From: DTBU01 sp964568845
Lineage (GTDB): Archaea > Thermoproteota > CALKCG01 > B24
Direction of reading: 5' to 3'
DNA length: 41,419 bases
Assembly: GCA_964568845.1 (NCBI GenBank)
Contig: CAZMSC010000015.1
Span: 1-41,419 of the forward strand
Under the pieces are notes generated by a model that saw only the letters and a list, made by a program, of their open reading frames with translations, was not told the DNA's origin and ran no database searches. Positions 17,144 to 25,719 of the stretch are shown here, piece after piece. The first letter of the stretch is position 1. Each line of letters starts with the position of its first letter. The translations under genes were made by a program, and so were the position numbers.

Positions 17144-17272
17144 TTATAGTTTCCCGCTTTCACCCCTCGAAAGGATCATATTGTTAATTGTTGTCAAAGT
17201 ATCCCCATCAAGTCCCATTTCTGGAATATAGGGAAAATCGAGGTTTCCGCGCTCATAGTAACTTGGATAATT
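17144..17272 (-). other. Possible decayed ORF fragment
   Basis: A 43-codon minus-strand stretch without a start codon reads NYPSYYERGNLDFPYIPEMG, then LDGDTLTTINNMILSRG, to a TAA at 17144-17146. The composition is protein-like rather than random, so it may be the tail of a lost gene. I cannot name it. The rest of 17105-17327 shows nothing. Confidence 0.25.
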
Positions 17273-17327
17273 TCAATACGTGTCTATTTCTGCTTTAGAT
17301 TGGTCTTGTAAAGCTCCCCTTGATAGG

Positions 17328-19112
17328 TCATCTCTTCTTAGGGGTCCTTAAAGCAGTTAAGTGAACAATTAGGGAAGCTATGAGCATGTATACTCCATAA
17401 CCTATAGTTACATCAAATGCTTTAAAGACGCTACCTTTTGCCACGTTGAAAATCGTCAAGACTATTAGACAATCTATGAGAGCAGCTACCCAGCATAGTT
17501 TAGGTTTTAGGAAAACGGTAGATAATTGGAAAGTTAAAACCATCAATATTGCAACTGTCACCCATGGATTTAATCCAACTATTAAACCGTACCTCTCCAA
17601 GAGGTCCCATATTGTTATTTCAGTCCTCCCGGCTATCACAATGTGTGAGTTTAAAAACCCTAAGAATGTTAAAATCCATCCAACTCCCGCTATAACCCTA
17701 CCTAGAAGAGCTTTCTTAGATATTCTCTTAACCCACCTTCGATAGATCAAGCTTAAGCAAATGACCGTTACGATCAAAGCTGGTAGATACGGTGGATTCA
17801 CCTCCACCTCGTATACTGGACTTGTAAACACCTGTACTCCATTAGATTCTAAAGCAACGTAGAAGAACAATTTGCAAGGTATTACGGGCTCTATCCCGGC
17901 AACCCACTTTCCGTCCACAAGCTTCATGGGTTTTCTAACCCAGATGCTGCCTGGAATGCTGGTTCTCCAGACGACGGATAAATTATAACCTTCAATAGGC
18001 TTGCCTTCAACTTCTAAAGTCCATAGTTTGACAGCGTAATCTACTTTAGGGCTTAAAACAGCGCCTCCATTTTCAAACACGCCGTTCAACCATAGAATCG
18101 CCGTCATTATCCAACCTGGATACGCCTTTGAGTGGCTCCAATTCGGAGCTAAATTCATGATTTTACCTGGATAAGGTATCGCTGTGAAAGTATCGTTGAT
18201 GGCATGTAATGTGAAGAATTCATCATTTGTAGATGCCAGTACGAGTATCGGCTTATTTATCTTAGACGCATAGAAGTAAACGTCAAAATACTTGACCATA
18301 GAATTGGCGAACTCAGTCCTCACGTCGAAGGTTTTTGGAACCATTTGGTTAGCTAAACTGCCAGACATTATCAGGTCTCTGTAGTTTCCAGATGCTACTA
18401 TGGGTATGGCTACCTTAACTCTAGGATCTACTGCTGCAACAATATATGTCTCCACCCCTCCCATAGAGGCACCGGCTACTGCGATACGCTCCCCATCTAC
18501 ATCTTCCATAGATTTTAGAAGTGTCACAGCCCTTACAGCAGACCATACTGCATGGTAGTAGTAAGCCCCCTCAGGCCCACCAGATACGTTAACTATATTG
18601 CTGGCTGTACATGCAGGTTCTCTAGAAGAGCTGCCGCATCCTGGGGCGTCAATACACATGACGATGTAACCCTTCGAAGCAATATAGACGGCGATGCTTA
18701 GGAAATCTCTAGATGAGCCATTAGTTCCATGAAGCATCAGAACCGCTGGCAGAGGTTCAGCCTCATCTACGGGTTTAACTATAAACCCGTTTATTCTGAC
18801 ATCCTGACTGCCATAGTGTTCGCTTGTGTATTCTAGCCATTGAATGCTGAAGTTACGATCGTATTCAACTCTATATTCGCTTCTTTTAAATTCTACGTTT
18901 AAAGGCTCTTCGAAGGCCTTTGTTAAATTCCAGAAATCTATGTTTGGGTTTGTCGGAGGACTGGAAAACCTTCTAGGGGTTTGAATTGAAAGCCCGGTGC
19001 TCAGTAAAACTAAAGATATGGAAAATCCTAATGCAAACAATGCTTTTATGATGCCATACATCCCCTTCAGCCTTATACGACTTCCCTTGTTAGAGTTATC
19101 TGTATTCCTCAT
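17328..19112 (-). CDS. Exported alpha/beta hydrolase with C-terminal membrane domain
   Basis: Serine hydrolase of the acetyl-xylan-esterase/dipeptidyl-peptidase-like type. An N-terminal hydrophobic helix (ALFALGFSISLVLLSTGLSI, about residues 24-43) is a signal anchor. The hydrolase domain has oxyanion MLHGTNGSSRD, the nucleophile elbow GASMGG (S216), D297 in ASTNDEFF and H327 in NWSHSK. After a beta-rich stretch (~370-445), the last ~150 residues contain about four membrane helices (ALIVTVICLSLIY, VIAGVGWILTFLGFL, VTVAILMVLTF, LIVLTIF, YMLIASLIVHL). So the catalytic domain probably faces the outside and is anchored at both ends. The substrate may be an external ester or peptide. Codon use is ordinary. 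No operon partner on the same strand within 90 bp. Confidence 0.85.
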   Translation of the reverse strand: MRNTDNSNKGSRIRLKGMYGIIKALFALGFSISLVLLSTGLSIQTPRRFSSPPTNPNIDFWNLTKAFEEPLNVEFKRSEYRVEYDRNFSIQWLEYTSEHYGSQDVRINGFIVKPVDEAEPLPAVLMLHGTNGSSRDFLSIAVYIASKGYIVMCIDAPGCGSSSREPACTASNIVNVSGGPEGAYYYHAVWSAVRAVTLLKSMEDVDGERIAVAGASMGGVETYIVAAVDPRVKVAIPIVASGNYRDLIMSGSLANQMVPKTFDVRTEFANSMVKYFDVYFYASKINKPILVLASTNDEFFTLHAINDTFTAIPYPGKIMNLAPNWSHSKAYPGWIMTAILWLNGVFENGGAVLSPKVDYAVKLWTLEVEGKPIEGYNLSVVWRTSIPGSIWVRKPMKLVDGKWVAGIEPVIPCKLFFYVALESNGVQVFTSPVYEVEVNPPYLPALIVTVICLSLIYRRWVKRISKKALLGRVIAGVGWILTFLGFLNSHIVIAGRTEITIWDLLERYGLIVGLNPWVTVAILMVLTFQLSTVFLKPKLCWVAALIDCLIVLTIFNVAKGSVFKAFDVTIGYGVYMLIASLIVHLTALRTPKKR

Positions 19113-19211
19113 GGAAATGCCTCAGATACCCCAGGTTAAATTCATCCATTTAATTGTGTCGTTCTTAGGTGACTTTCGTCATCGGCATTTAAAAATTTGC
19201 CTCCGCGGTAG

Positions 19212-20531
19212 TTAAAGATTATCTTCACCTACTATTGTAAAATCGCTTATCATCAGCGTCGGGACTACATAGCTTCCCTTAACCTCAAGGCTACGGCTTA
19301 TTCCTATGGGTTTTTGGAGAACCTCGTATACGTTTCCCGATATCATGCAATTCTCAACAGGATAACGTTTTTCACCGTTCTCTATCAGAAATGCCTGCTT
19401 AACAGCTCCAGATAGTAAGCCGTCTTCAAATCTAACATATCCTGAAAACCTTCCAACATACAATCCTATTTTTGTTTCAGCTATCATTTCTTCAACTTCG
19501 AAATCCCCCGGTTTAACTACTGTGTTTGAAGGCGCTACATCCAGCAGACCAGCCGCATTGCCAGTCTCCTCCATATTTAAAAGTCTCGCCGTAAACGTGT
19601 TATTGATGAAGTTTTTGAGAACGCCCTTTTCAATTACTATGGTCGTTCTCCTAGGTGAGCCTTCACCGTCGAATATAGAAGACGCCAGTCCGCCGGGTTT
19701 AACGCCGTCGTCTATAACTGTTAATTCATCGATGGCGACTTCATCGTTCATCTTATTCCAGAATGGGCTTATCCTCCTCCAAACATACATGCCATTATAT
19801 GCTTGAGATAACGCTGCAAAAATCATACTTGAGACATCTGGAGCCAGTATCACGTTCCCTTTAAAACTTTTAACCGTTTTAGGTCTTAGGCTTTCTAAGG
19901 CTTTTTCAGCAGCTTTAGAGGCTAAGCGCTCAATGTCAATGTCCATCTTTCTTGAAGAATACTCTTCATATGCAAGGCTTCCCACTTCGTTCCCCTCCCT
20001 AGCCACTGTGAGAAGTCCGCAGGATATTATGGTGGATTCTTGACTACAGTAAATCCCTCTGCTGTTAGCAACCTCTGTCTTACCGAAGGCTGCCGATAAA
20101 GCTCCATTAACCACCGAAACTCTACCATCTAGGTTCTTCACGATCGTCAAAGCGGTCTTCATCAGTTCAATAGCCTCTTCAATCGTCAATTCTGAAATTT
20201 TCCTATCATATAATTCCTCCACTTGAGGGTATGGCTTAGGATCCGGTAAACCCCTCCAATAGGTGTTTGGAGTTAAGGCTTTAGCCAACCTATACGATTT
20301 TTCAGCTAACAGTTTTACAGATTCTTCTGCGGGGTTCTTTAGAGAAGAAAATCCAATACGTCCATCTATTATTGTGGCTAAGCTTAGAGAAGAACTTCTA
20401 CCATGGGAAACATTCGATATTAGATCTCTTTCAACTTCAACCGTTAATACTTCTCCCTCAGAGAAAACGGCATGCGCCTCCGTAGCCCCCAGCTTTATTA
20501 CATTCTTCACAGCATATTCTGCCAAACTCAC
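19212..20531 (-). CDS. pmbA: PmbA/TldE-like subunit of the TldD/TldE metalloprotease
   Basis: Non-catalytic partner of TldD, which together cleave small peptides (in bacteria, microcin/CcdA maturation and degradation). It shows the family fold: N-terminal EGEVLTVEVERDLISNVSHG, central VILAPDVSSMIFAALSQAYN, IFDGEGSPRRTTIVIEKGVL, FINNTFTARLLNMEETGNAA, and C-terminal GLLSGAVKQAFLIENGEKRYPVE-type motifs. There is no HExxxH zinc motif, as expected for TldE. Start GTG 20531 shares its first base with the tldD stop TAG, so the pair is translationally coupled. Confidence 0.9.
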   Translation of the reverse strand: MSLAEYAVKNVIKLGATEAHAVFSEGEVLTVEVERDLISNVSHGRSSSLSLATIIDGRIGFSSLKNPAEESVKLLAEKSYRLAKALTPNTYWRGLPDPKPYPQVEELYDRKISELTIEEAIELMKTALTIVKNLDGRVSVVNGALSAAFGKTEVANSRGIYCSQESTIISCGLLTVAREGNEVGSLAYEEYSSRKMDIDIERLASKAAEKALESLRPKTVKSFKGNVILAPDVSSMIFAALSQAYNGMYVWRRISPFWNKMNDEVAIDELTVIDDGVKPGGLASSIFDGEGSPRRTTIVIEKGVLKNFINNTFTARLLNMEETGNAAGLLDVAPSNTVVKPGDFEVEEMIAETKIGLYVGRFSGYVRFEDGLLSGAVKQAFLIENGEKRYPVENCMISGNVYEVLQKPIGISRSLEVKGSYVVPTLMISDFTIVGEDNL

Positions 20532-21949
20532 TAAACCCCACCTACCGTAAGTTTACACCTCACGTGAGGCCCTCCACCATCAACCGGAACTACCTGACCT
20601 TTACCGCATATACCTGGCGTTAAGATTTTCAAATCATTACCCACGGCATCTATACTCTTCAAAACCTCCAACGCACTTCCTGAAACTGTCACCCCTCTAT
20701 AGGGTTCTATGAGCTCACCGCTCTCTATACGCCATGCCTCTTGAACGGTAAACGTAAAAACCCCGTTTGAATCTGCCTCTCCACCCATAGCACCCTTAAG
20801 GTAGAGCCCACTTCTAGTATCTTCTATTATCTCCTCTGGTGTCCAATCACCAGCCTCCATATATGTATTCCTCATGCGTATTAGAGGAGCAAACCCATAG
20901 CTTTGAGCTCTAGCGTTTCCAGTAGGCTCAGCATTCATTAGAGCCGCTGTCTCCCTATTGTGTAAATAGCTTCTAAGAACGCCATGATCTACGATAACGG
21001 TCTTCCTAGCTTTAACGCCTTCATCGTCGTATGGCGTCCAACCGTTCGCTTTAACGGGCTCCGGATCGTCTACGATCGTCACAGCCTCCGAAGCCACCGC
21101 CTCTCCAATCCTATCTGTTAAAACAGAACCTGAAATCACCATATCAGCCTCAGCTGTATGTCCAAACGCCTCGTGAACTATCAACCCTAAGAGCTTATTA
21201 TCAAGCACCACCTGATACAGTCCTCCCTTAGGAGCTCTAGCCTTAGACAGCTTTGAAATACGGTCTGCAACGGTTTCGGCTAGATTGAACGATAAGTCTT
21301 CCTTGACCAATTCAAATCCGCCGACTCCACCGATCAACTCATACGCTGACGGTGGTGCTGTACCTACTCCTACGGCATATATTCCCAACTGTGTCCTGCA
21401 TCCATCTACGACTATTTCAGCCCCCTCGCTGCTGATGAACGTCTTCTCAAATGAATCATCTCCATACTGTATGCTTGTCTCTCCAACATCTCTACATCTC
21501 CTTAAATACCTGTCGGCCTCTAAAGCTAAGTTTACCTTCACGTCGACTGGCACATCCATGGGGTTTTCGACAACAATCGCAACACACCGTTCTCTAACAG
21601 GTTTAACTTCAACCAGTTTGACGGGCCGCTTCTTCACAGATGCTGAGGCTTTAGCCATTTTAAATGCCCGGTTTACAGCGTTACGTAGACTATCCCCATC
21701 TATTTTCTCTGTAAAACTGAAACCCCATGCCCCCTCTGTTAATATCCGAACGCCAACACCTCTTACCATAGATATTGCTGCGGCATCTAAAACACCTTTA
21801 CGTACTCTGATATTGAACCCCTCGTGCCACTCCGCTCTAATATCCGCGTATTCTACTCCCAAATCCTCTGCTACTTTTAATGCATTTCTGAGTAGATCTA
21901 ACATCTTACATAACTCTTCTAGCGAAGAAGTTAATAACAATTTTTCCAT
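20531..21949 (-). CDS. tldD: TldD-like zinc metalloprotease
   Basis: Catalytic subunit of the TldD/TldE protease. The zinc motif HEAFGH (H259-E260-H264) stands in the family context LGLIVHEAFGHTAEADMV, and the distal cysteine lies in the C-terminal LTPGICGKGQVVPVDGGGPHVR. Further landmarks are IVDDPEPVKANGWTPYDDEG and SYLHNRETAALMNAEPTGNARA. ATG 21949 lies about 25 bp after the minus-strand TATA-like gtttttaag (21970-21978), so the mRNA would be leaderless. An internal ATG at 21904 is possible but less favoured. Divergent from the mgtE-like gene across an 80-bp gap that holds a 12-bp palindrome, aactttaaagtt. Confidence 0.95.
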   Translation of the reverse strand: MEKLLLTSSLEELCKMLDLLRNALKVAEDLGVEYADIRAEWHEGFNIRVRKGVLDAAAISMVRGVGVRILTEGAWGFSFTEKIDGDSLRNAVNRAFKMAKASASVKKRPVKLVEVKPVRERCVAIVVENPMDVPVDVKVNLALEADRYLRRCRDVGETSIQYGDDSFEKTFISSEGAEIVVDGCRTQLGIYAVGVGTAPPSAYELIGGVGGFELVKEDLSFNLAETVADRISKLSKARAPKGGLYQVVLDNKLLGLIVHEAFGHTAEADMVISGSVLTDRIGEAVASEAVTIVDDPEPVKANGWTPYDDEGVKARKTVIVDHGVLRSYLHNRETAALMNAEPTGNARAQSYGFAPLIRMRNTYMEAGDWTPEEIIEDTRSGLYLKGAMGGEADSNGVFTFTVQEAWRIESGELIEPYRGVTVSGSALEVLKSIDAVGNDLKILTPGICGKGQVVPVDGGGPHVRCKLTVGGV

Positions 21950-22028
21950 AAATTATACGAAAATGCTTAAAAACCCCTAAACTTTAAAGTTAGAGGCGCA
22001 TCTGTATGGGGAGTTAAAGCTTTGGAGA

Positions 22029-23210
22029 GTGTCGAAGAATCTAACGCGTATTGCCAAAGAAGAAAGGCTCAAGAGGTTTAAAGAATCGCTCATAGCCTAC
22101 TCGACAGACCTAGGTGGGCTTATAGCTGGGCTGATAGTTTTCCTTCGATTGGAGGTCTTCCTAAGCGAACCTTGGATTGTAATGTTATATCCCATTATGA
22201 TGACGTTTAGAGGAAACGTGGGCAGGATTTTCTCAGCTAGACTATCTACAAGTTTAAACCTAGGTTCTATTAGGCCGTCTTTCAGAAGAAACACCCCGCT
22301 TTTCATGATACTCTTTTCTGCTATAAACTCCGTCTCCCTTCTCTTGAGCTTTTTCTCAGGCTTAATGGTGTTTTTCGCTCAAACAGTTATCGTAGGATTT
22401 AAACCATGGCTTTTGGGAATAGTACTATTGACTAGTATAAGTACCCAGGCGATTTCAATGTCTATAGCTATCCCCGTCACATGTATTCTGGGTTTTATAA
22501 GCTTCAAACGTAAAATAGACCCAGACGTCATACTGTATCCAATAATGTCTACGGTTACGGACATATTGGAGTCTTTAACGTATATCGTCGTAGTCATTAC
22601 GATAAAAACTCTAATTGGATTTGTTGCACTATCTTCGATATGTATGATATTCTCCTCAGTCATCTTTATCTTAGTAAAGAGGTATGGAAAAGAGGTAGAA
22701 TTCGTAACCTCTATAAAGCAGGTCTCAGCCCCCCTCCTCCTCAGTTTATCAATCGGTTGGCTTTCAGGTTTAGCCTTATCAAACGTTAAATCTAAGTTAG
22801 AAAAGTATCCAAGTATTATGATCGTTTACCCAGCAATTATAGATACAATTGGCGGCTTCGGCGCTTCCATAGGTTCTATTCTTACAACAAGACTTGCAGA
22901 AGGATCCATTAGTCCTAAGCTTTCTCTAAGTCTCTTAGAATTTTATGAGACTATTCAAATGTGGCTTTCTGCTTTGGTGTATTTCATAACTTACGCTTGC
23001 ATAGTTTTCCTGAATGGTTTCCAAAATGTCGGCATGATAATAATGTGTTTCGTATTATCTTCTCCAGTGATTTTGCTTATCTGTAAGCTATCTGCCATAG
23101 GGGTTTTCAAAAGGAATCTAGACCCAGATAACTTTGTAATACCGCTTGAAACAACGTTTAGCGATTTCCTAGGTACTCTACTTTTAAGCCTATTCCTAGG
23201 AATCATTTAA
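22029..23210 (+). CDS. Duplicated MgtE/SLC41-type divalent cation transporter
   Basis: Membrane protein with about ten hydrophobic helices and two MgtE domains in tandem. Each half carries the family signature: YPIMMTFRGNVGRIFSARLST then GFISFKRKIDPDVILYPIMST in the first, and YPAIIDTIGGFGASIGSILTT then FKRNLDPDNFVIPLETTFSDF in the second. The DPD-x-x-x-x-P segment is the ion-path region of MgtE. The bacterial N-domain and CBS domains are absent, as in archaeal and eukaryotic SLC41-like members. Mg2+ is the likely ion. GTG 22029 is the only good start after the divergent promoter. Convergent with two PhoU/TrkA-C genes that probably regulate it. Confidence 0.85.
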   Translation: MSKNLTRIAKEERLKRFKESLIAYSTDLGGLIAGLIVFLRLEVFLSEPWIVMLYPIMMTFRGNVGRIFSARLSTSLNLGSIRPSFRRNTPLFMILFSAINSVSLLLSFFSGLMVFFAQTVIVGFKPWLLGIVLLTSISTQAISMSIAIPVTCILGFISFKRKIDPDVILYPIMSTVTDILESLTYIVVVITIKTLIGFVALSSICMIFSSVIFILVKRYGKEVEFVTSIKQVSAPLLLSLSIGWLSGLALSNVKSKLEKYPSIMIVYPAIIDTIGGFGASIGSILTTRLAEGSISPKLSLSLLEFYETIQMWLSALVYFITYACIVFLNGFQNVGMIIMCFVLSSPVILLICKLSAIGVFKRNLDPDNFVIPLETTFSDFLGTLLLSLFLGII

Positions 23211-23216
23211 AATACG

Positions 23217-23795
23217 CTATCCTATACTCTCAGCCTCTTCTTCAGACTCCTCCAGCATTTCTATGCCTTCTTTATAACCTGATAGAAGCAGTAGATCCCC
23301 CTTTTCCAATTGGATGTTTTCATTGGGATCGTAAAGCCAGAGATCCTTATGCCTAACGGCTAAAACTCTAACACCTATCCTATCGTCAAGCGCCAAATCA
23401 CCTATACGTTTCCCTAAGAAGATCGAATCTTCATCCACTTCGACCACTAAGACTTGCTCGTTCACTTCCTCTCCAGCTAGCTCTAAGACTGGGTGGGCTT
23501 CCTCTCCCCTTAAAACTGTAAGCGCTAGGTCTTTAGCATAGTCGCTGATCCTCTCCATAGATTCCGCGAGGAATATAACAGCCATAGCCGTTTCTGTTCC
23601 GAGCTTTTCACCCTCTTCGATTATGAACATTTGAAGATCGGCTCTGAGCTTATCGATCTCTTCCTCGAATTTTAAAACACCTTTGGCTATTGACTTTGAT
23701 TCGTATAAGATGCTTGAGTACGCTAAGTATAGTGCAATTTCACTTTTATCCTTAATCTCTCTGAGCTTTTCACTTATCTCTTGATGTATGGACAA
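23217..23795 (-). CDS. PhoU-like/TrkA-C domain protein (second of pair)
   Basis: The N-terminal ~100 residues form a PhoU-like helical bundle (SEIALYLAYSSILYESKSIA, AVIFLAESMERISDYAKDLA). The C-terminal ~85 residues are a TrkA-C (RCK-C) ligand domain: IGVRVLAVRHKDLWLYDPNENIQL then KGDLLLLSGYKEGI. The pairing is characteristic of archaeal regulatory proteins of cation channels and transporters. The open frame reaches ATG 23813, but a gggaggaggtg Shine-Dalgarno at 23799-23809 points to TTG 23795 as the start. It overlaps the upstream paralogue and ends 6 bp from the convergent transporter gene, so the trio likely works together. Confidence 0.85.
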   Translation of the reverse strand: MSIHQEISEKLREIKDKSEIALYLAYSSILYESKSIAKGVLKFEEEIDKLRADLQMFIIEEGEKLGTETAMAVIFLAESMERISDYAKDLALTVLRGEEAHPVLELAGEEVNEQVLVVEVDEDSIFLGKRIGDLALDDRIGVRVLAVRHKDLWLYDPNENIQLEKGDLLLLSGYKEGIEMLEESEEEAESIG

Positions 23796-24396
23796 TCGCA
23801 CCTCCTCCCGCATAAGATTTTAAACAAGTTAATGCGTCCATCGTCCCCCTGACAACCAATACGTCATCTGCCTTTAGTTCAAAATCATTGCTTGGATTTA
23901 TCAACCATCTGTCATTTCTCTTAACTCCTATGATGTCAAAGCCTACACCACTCGTTATCAAAGCGTTTTCAATAGTTGATCCTTCAAGACGGCTCCCCCT
24001 CATAACTTGAATTATGCTAACGCTCTCATCCGTCTTCATGAACCCTTCCTTAATCTTCGGATGAATCTTCATCTTCTTTAAGACGATTTTAGCAATTTCA
24101 ATAGCTTCGTAAGCTACCATGCTTGTTGCATCTGCAATCTTAAAAACCGATACAGCTTTTTCAGCGTTGTTGAGGCTCCTAACAGCAAGGCTCATGTAGA
24201 TGATAACAGACTTTTTCAAATCGTTTACGCTTTGTTCTAAATCTAAAACCTGTTTCGCTAATTCCTCGTCATCATGCATTATCGAAGCGTAAGCTAAATC
24301 CAACATTAGACTTGAAAGATTTATAAGGTCTTTCAGCGAATCTTTAACGCTCCTTGGCTGGATGACCTCCTCTGATCGCCTCAATTTGTACTCCAA
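23770..24396 (-). CDS. PhoU-like/TrkA-C domain protein (first of pair)
   Basis: Paralogue of the downstream gene with the same order: PhoU-like bundle (LAYASIMHDDEELAKQVLDL, FKIADATSMVAYEAIEIAKI) and a C-terminal TrkA-C domain (FDIIGVKRNDRWLINPSNDF, ADDVLVVRGTMDAL). The two probably form a heterodimer that senses a nucleotide or ion for the MgtE-like transporter next door; this is inference from context. Start TTG 24396 lies about 30 bp after the minus-strand TATA-like gaaatttttaatag (24424-24437). It is longer by a C-terminal Gly-rich tail. Confidence 0.85.
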   Translation of the reverse strand: MEYKLRRSEEVIQPRSVKDSLKDLINLSSLMLDLAYASIMHDDEELAKQVLDLEQSVNDLKKSVIIYMSLAVRSLNNAEKAVSVFKIADATSMVAYEAIEIAKIVLKKMKIHPKIKEGFMKTDESVSIIQVMRGSRLEGSTIENALITSGVGFDIIGVKRNDRWLINPSNDFELKADDVLVVRGTMDALTCLKSYAGGGAIVHTSRDK

Positions 24397-24511
24397 CTGC
24401 GTGTTAAATTATGGTAATCTGCCTATTAAAAATTTCTAAGGCTGGTGTGAAATAGAGTTGCATCTAACGATAGGTCCTCGCCTCTAATCTTACTTCAGCC
24501 CAAGGATTAGG

Positions 24512-24541
24512 TTTAAATAACACGTATACATATATGTATAC
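24512..24541 (+). promoter_or_regulatory. vapBC promoter with 18-bp palindromic operator
   Basis: A TATA-like tttaaata (24512-24519) is followed at once by a perfect 18-bp palindrome, 24524-24541 (half-site gtatacata and its complement). The palindrome covers the expected transcription start. Ribbon-helix-helix antitoxins bind such short palindromes to repress their own operon. Confidence 0.7.
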
Positions 24542-24564
24542 ATACGGTGGTTTAGACGTCTTCA

Positions 24565-24819
24565 AGGGTTGTTCCAGTAAGGCTTGACCAAGAGACCTTA
24601 GAATCTATAGACCTATTAGTGGAGCTAGGTGTTTTCAAGTCTAGGAGTGAGGCTGTTAGGGCTCTTGTGAAGATCGGAATTGAAGAGCTTAGTGATCTAG
24701 CCGTTATTGTTGACGCCTGTGAGAAGCTGTTTGAGCTGGAGAGGCGGCTGGGCGATATACCGATTAGGCTTAGAGGCGGGTTTAAGGAGCTTATTGAGAT
24801 GAGGGAGAGGTCGTATTGA
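24565..24819 (+). CDS. VapB-like ribbon-helix-helix antitoxin, start codon missing
   Basis: The reading frame codes a full N-terminal RHH strand and helices: VVPVRLDQETLESIDLLVEL then KSRSEAVRALVKIGIEEL, followed by a toxin-binding tail. Family members start with Met directly before such a V-V-x-V-R-L strand. Here that codon is AGG (24565-24567), one base from ATG. The frame upstream has only non-start codons back to a TAG at 24553-24555, which follows a GTG (24547). The first usable internal start is GTG 24619, which would delete the DNA-binding strand. So either AGG results from mutation or error, or a truncated 66-residue antitoxin is made. Its stop overlaps the toxin start by four bases. 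Confidence 0.7.
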   Translation, partial: RVVPVRLDQETLESIDLLVELGVFKSRSEAVRALVKIGIEELSDLAVIVDACEKLFELERRLGDIPIRLRGGFKELIEMRERSY

Positions 24820-25316
24820 GCTACATCGACGCAAGCGTTATGGTTCTAGCGCTAGATCCATCAGATCCTCGTAGTAGTAGAGCCAAGGAGAGGCTTGAAA
24901 GGGAAGGTTATAAAGTTATATCGGAGCTCGTGCTCGTTGAATTGTCGAGCGTGATCAGTAAGAGAAGAGAGCTACTTCGAGAATTGAGCAACGAGATCCA
25001 GGTGGATGAAGGAAAACTCATACCAGCGATCCTGCTATATATGGTCAAGAGATTCAACCTTACATATAGGTCTACGGGTGCATCTAAACCAGCGCTTCCG
25101 GGGCTAGGTAGGATATACGAACCCATGTTAACAGCCATAGAGCTATCTGGCATATTAAGACTTAAAACACTAGACTTATTACACGTAGCTTATATAGTGA
25201 TTCTGAAAAACAGGGGTGAGCGAATAAGTTTGATAGTGACGGGAGATGAAGACTTTAAAAAAGCTGAAGCAGGACTCGCAAGAAACCTCAAAATCAATAT
25301 CGAATTGATAGACTGA
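24816..25316 (+). CDS. VapC-like PIN-domain toxin
   Basis: PIN-domain ribonuclease of the VapC type. Acidic residues are in place: D5 in SYIDASV, E42 in ELVLVELSS, D120 in LKTLDLLHVAYI, and D145/D147 in TGDEDF. VapC toxins cleave tRNA or rRNA and are held inactive by the upstream antitoxin. Start TTG 24816 overlaps the antitoxin stop in the sequence ttga, a normal coupling for this locus. Length (166) is slightly above the usual ~130-145 because of an insert around residues 60-100. The toxin frame is intact although the antitoxin start is damaged. Confidence 0.88.
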   Translation: MSYIDASVMVLALDPSDPRSSRAKERLEREGYKVISELVLVELSSVISKRRELLRELSNEIQVDEGKLIPAILLYMVKRFNLTYRSTGASKPALPGLGRIYEPMLTAIELSGILRLKTLDLLHVAYIVILKNRGERISLIVTGDEDFKKAEAGLARNLKINIELID

Positions 25317-25413
25317 TTATTGAAGCGTAAGCTTAAGCTCCAACCCTATGCATATATATTTGTATTTGCAATAGCTACCTTCAAGCCTATTCCCATCTCT
25401 TTCTAAATCATCT

Positions 25414-25584
25414 ACAACCTTCAACTTCGGCTACATGATTCAAAGGTTTAAAGAGAAAGCTGAAGAATATGGCATAGGAGTTGAGGAAATAAGCGACTAT
25501 AAGACATCAAGCAAATGCCTAAGGTGTCGCTTTGAAAACATGACAATCAAAGGAAGACTCTTCAAATGCCTAGAGGCGTCCTAA
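25414..25584 (+). pseudogene. TnpB C-terminal fragment (IS200/IS605/IS607 type)
   Basis: The end of a TnpB nuclease can be read without a start: NFGYMIQRFKEKAEEYGIGV, then EEISDYKTSSKCLRCRFENM, then GRLFKCLEAS and TAA. It matches the family pattern (KAeeyGI, TSS-x-C-x-x-C zinc ribbon, then g-x-x-x-C-x-x-C). The second zinc cysteine pair and the RuvC III end are degraded. Everything upstream of this fragment is lost. The right-end hairpin at 25720-25747 would be the end of the same element. The interval between is non-coding and includes the hairpin at 25591-25613. Confidence 0.7.
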
Positions 25585-25590
25585 ATATAG

Positions 25591-25613
25591 GCTACCTTCA
25601 AGGTGAAGGTAGC
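25591..25613. repeat. Hairpin with 9-bp stem inside the TnpB remnant
   Basis: gctaccttc (25591-25599) and gaaggtagc (25605-25613) are reverse complements around loop aaggt. The 12 bases gctaccttcaag also occur as a direct repeat at 25374-25385, so they flank the tnpB fragment. Confidence 0.5.
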
Positions 25614-25719
25614 ATTAACAAGGTAGTAGCACACCTCTGCTTCTAAGGTGGAATGGGGTGAATTAGGAGCCTAAAAGGGTAATGAGTAATAAACCAATGA
25701 ACACCCTAGAAACAAAGCT

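Noticed and set aside
21285..21980. 231-codon plus-strand frame over tldD
   Set aside because: Antisense to the conserved TldD; its Ser/Thr-rich composition is that of a mirrored reading of a real gene.
24547..24567. In-frame TAG in the antitoxin leader as a pyrrolysine codon
   Set aside because: No pyl genes or other sign of recoding is in the window, and the codon lies before the expected start of the RHH domain. A lost start codon is simpler.
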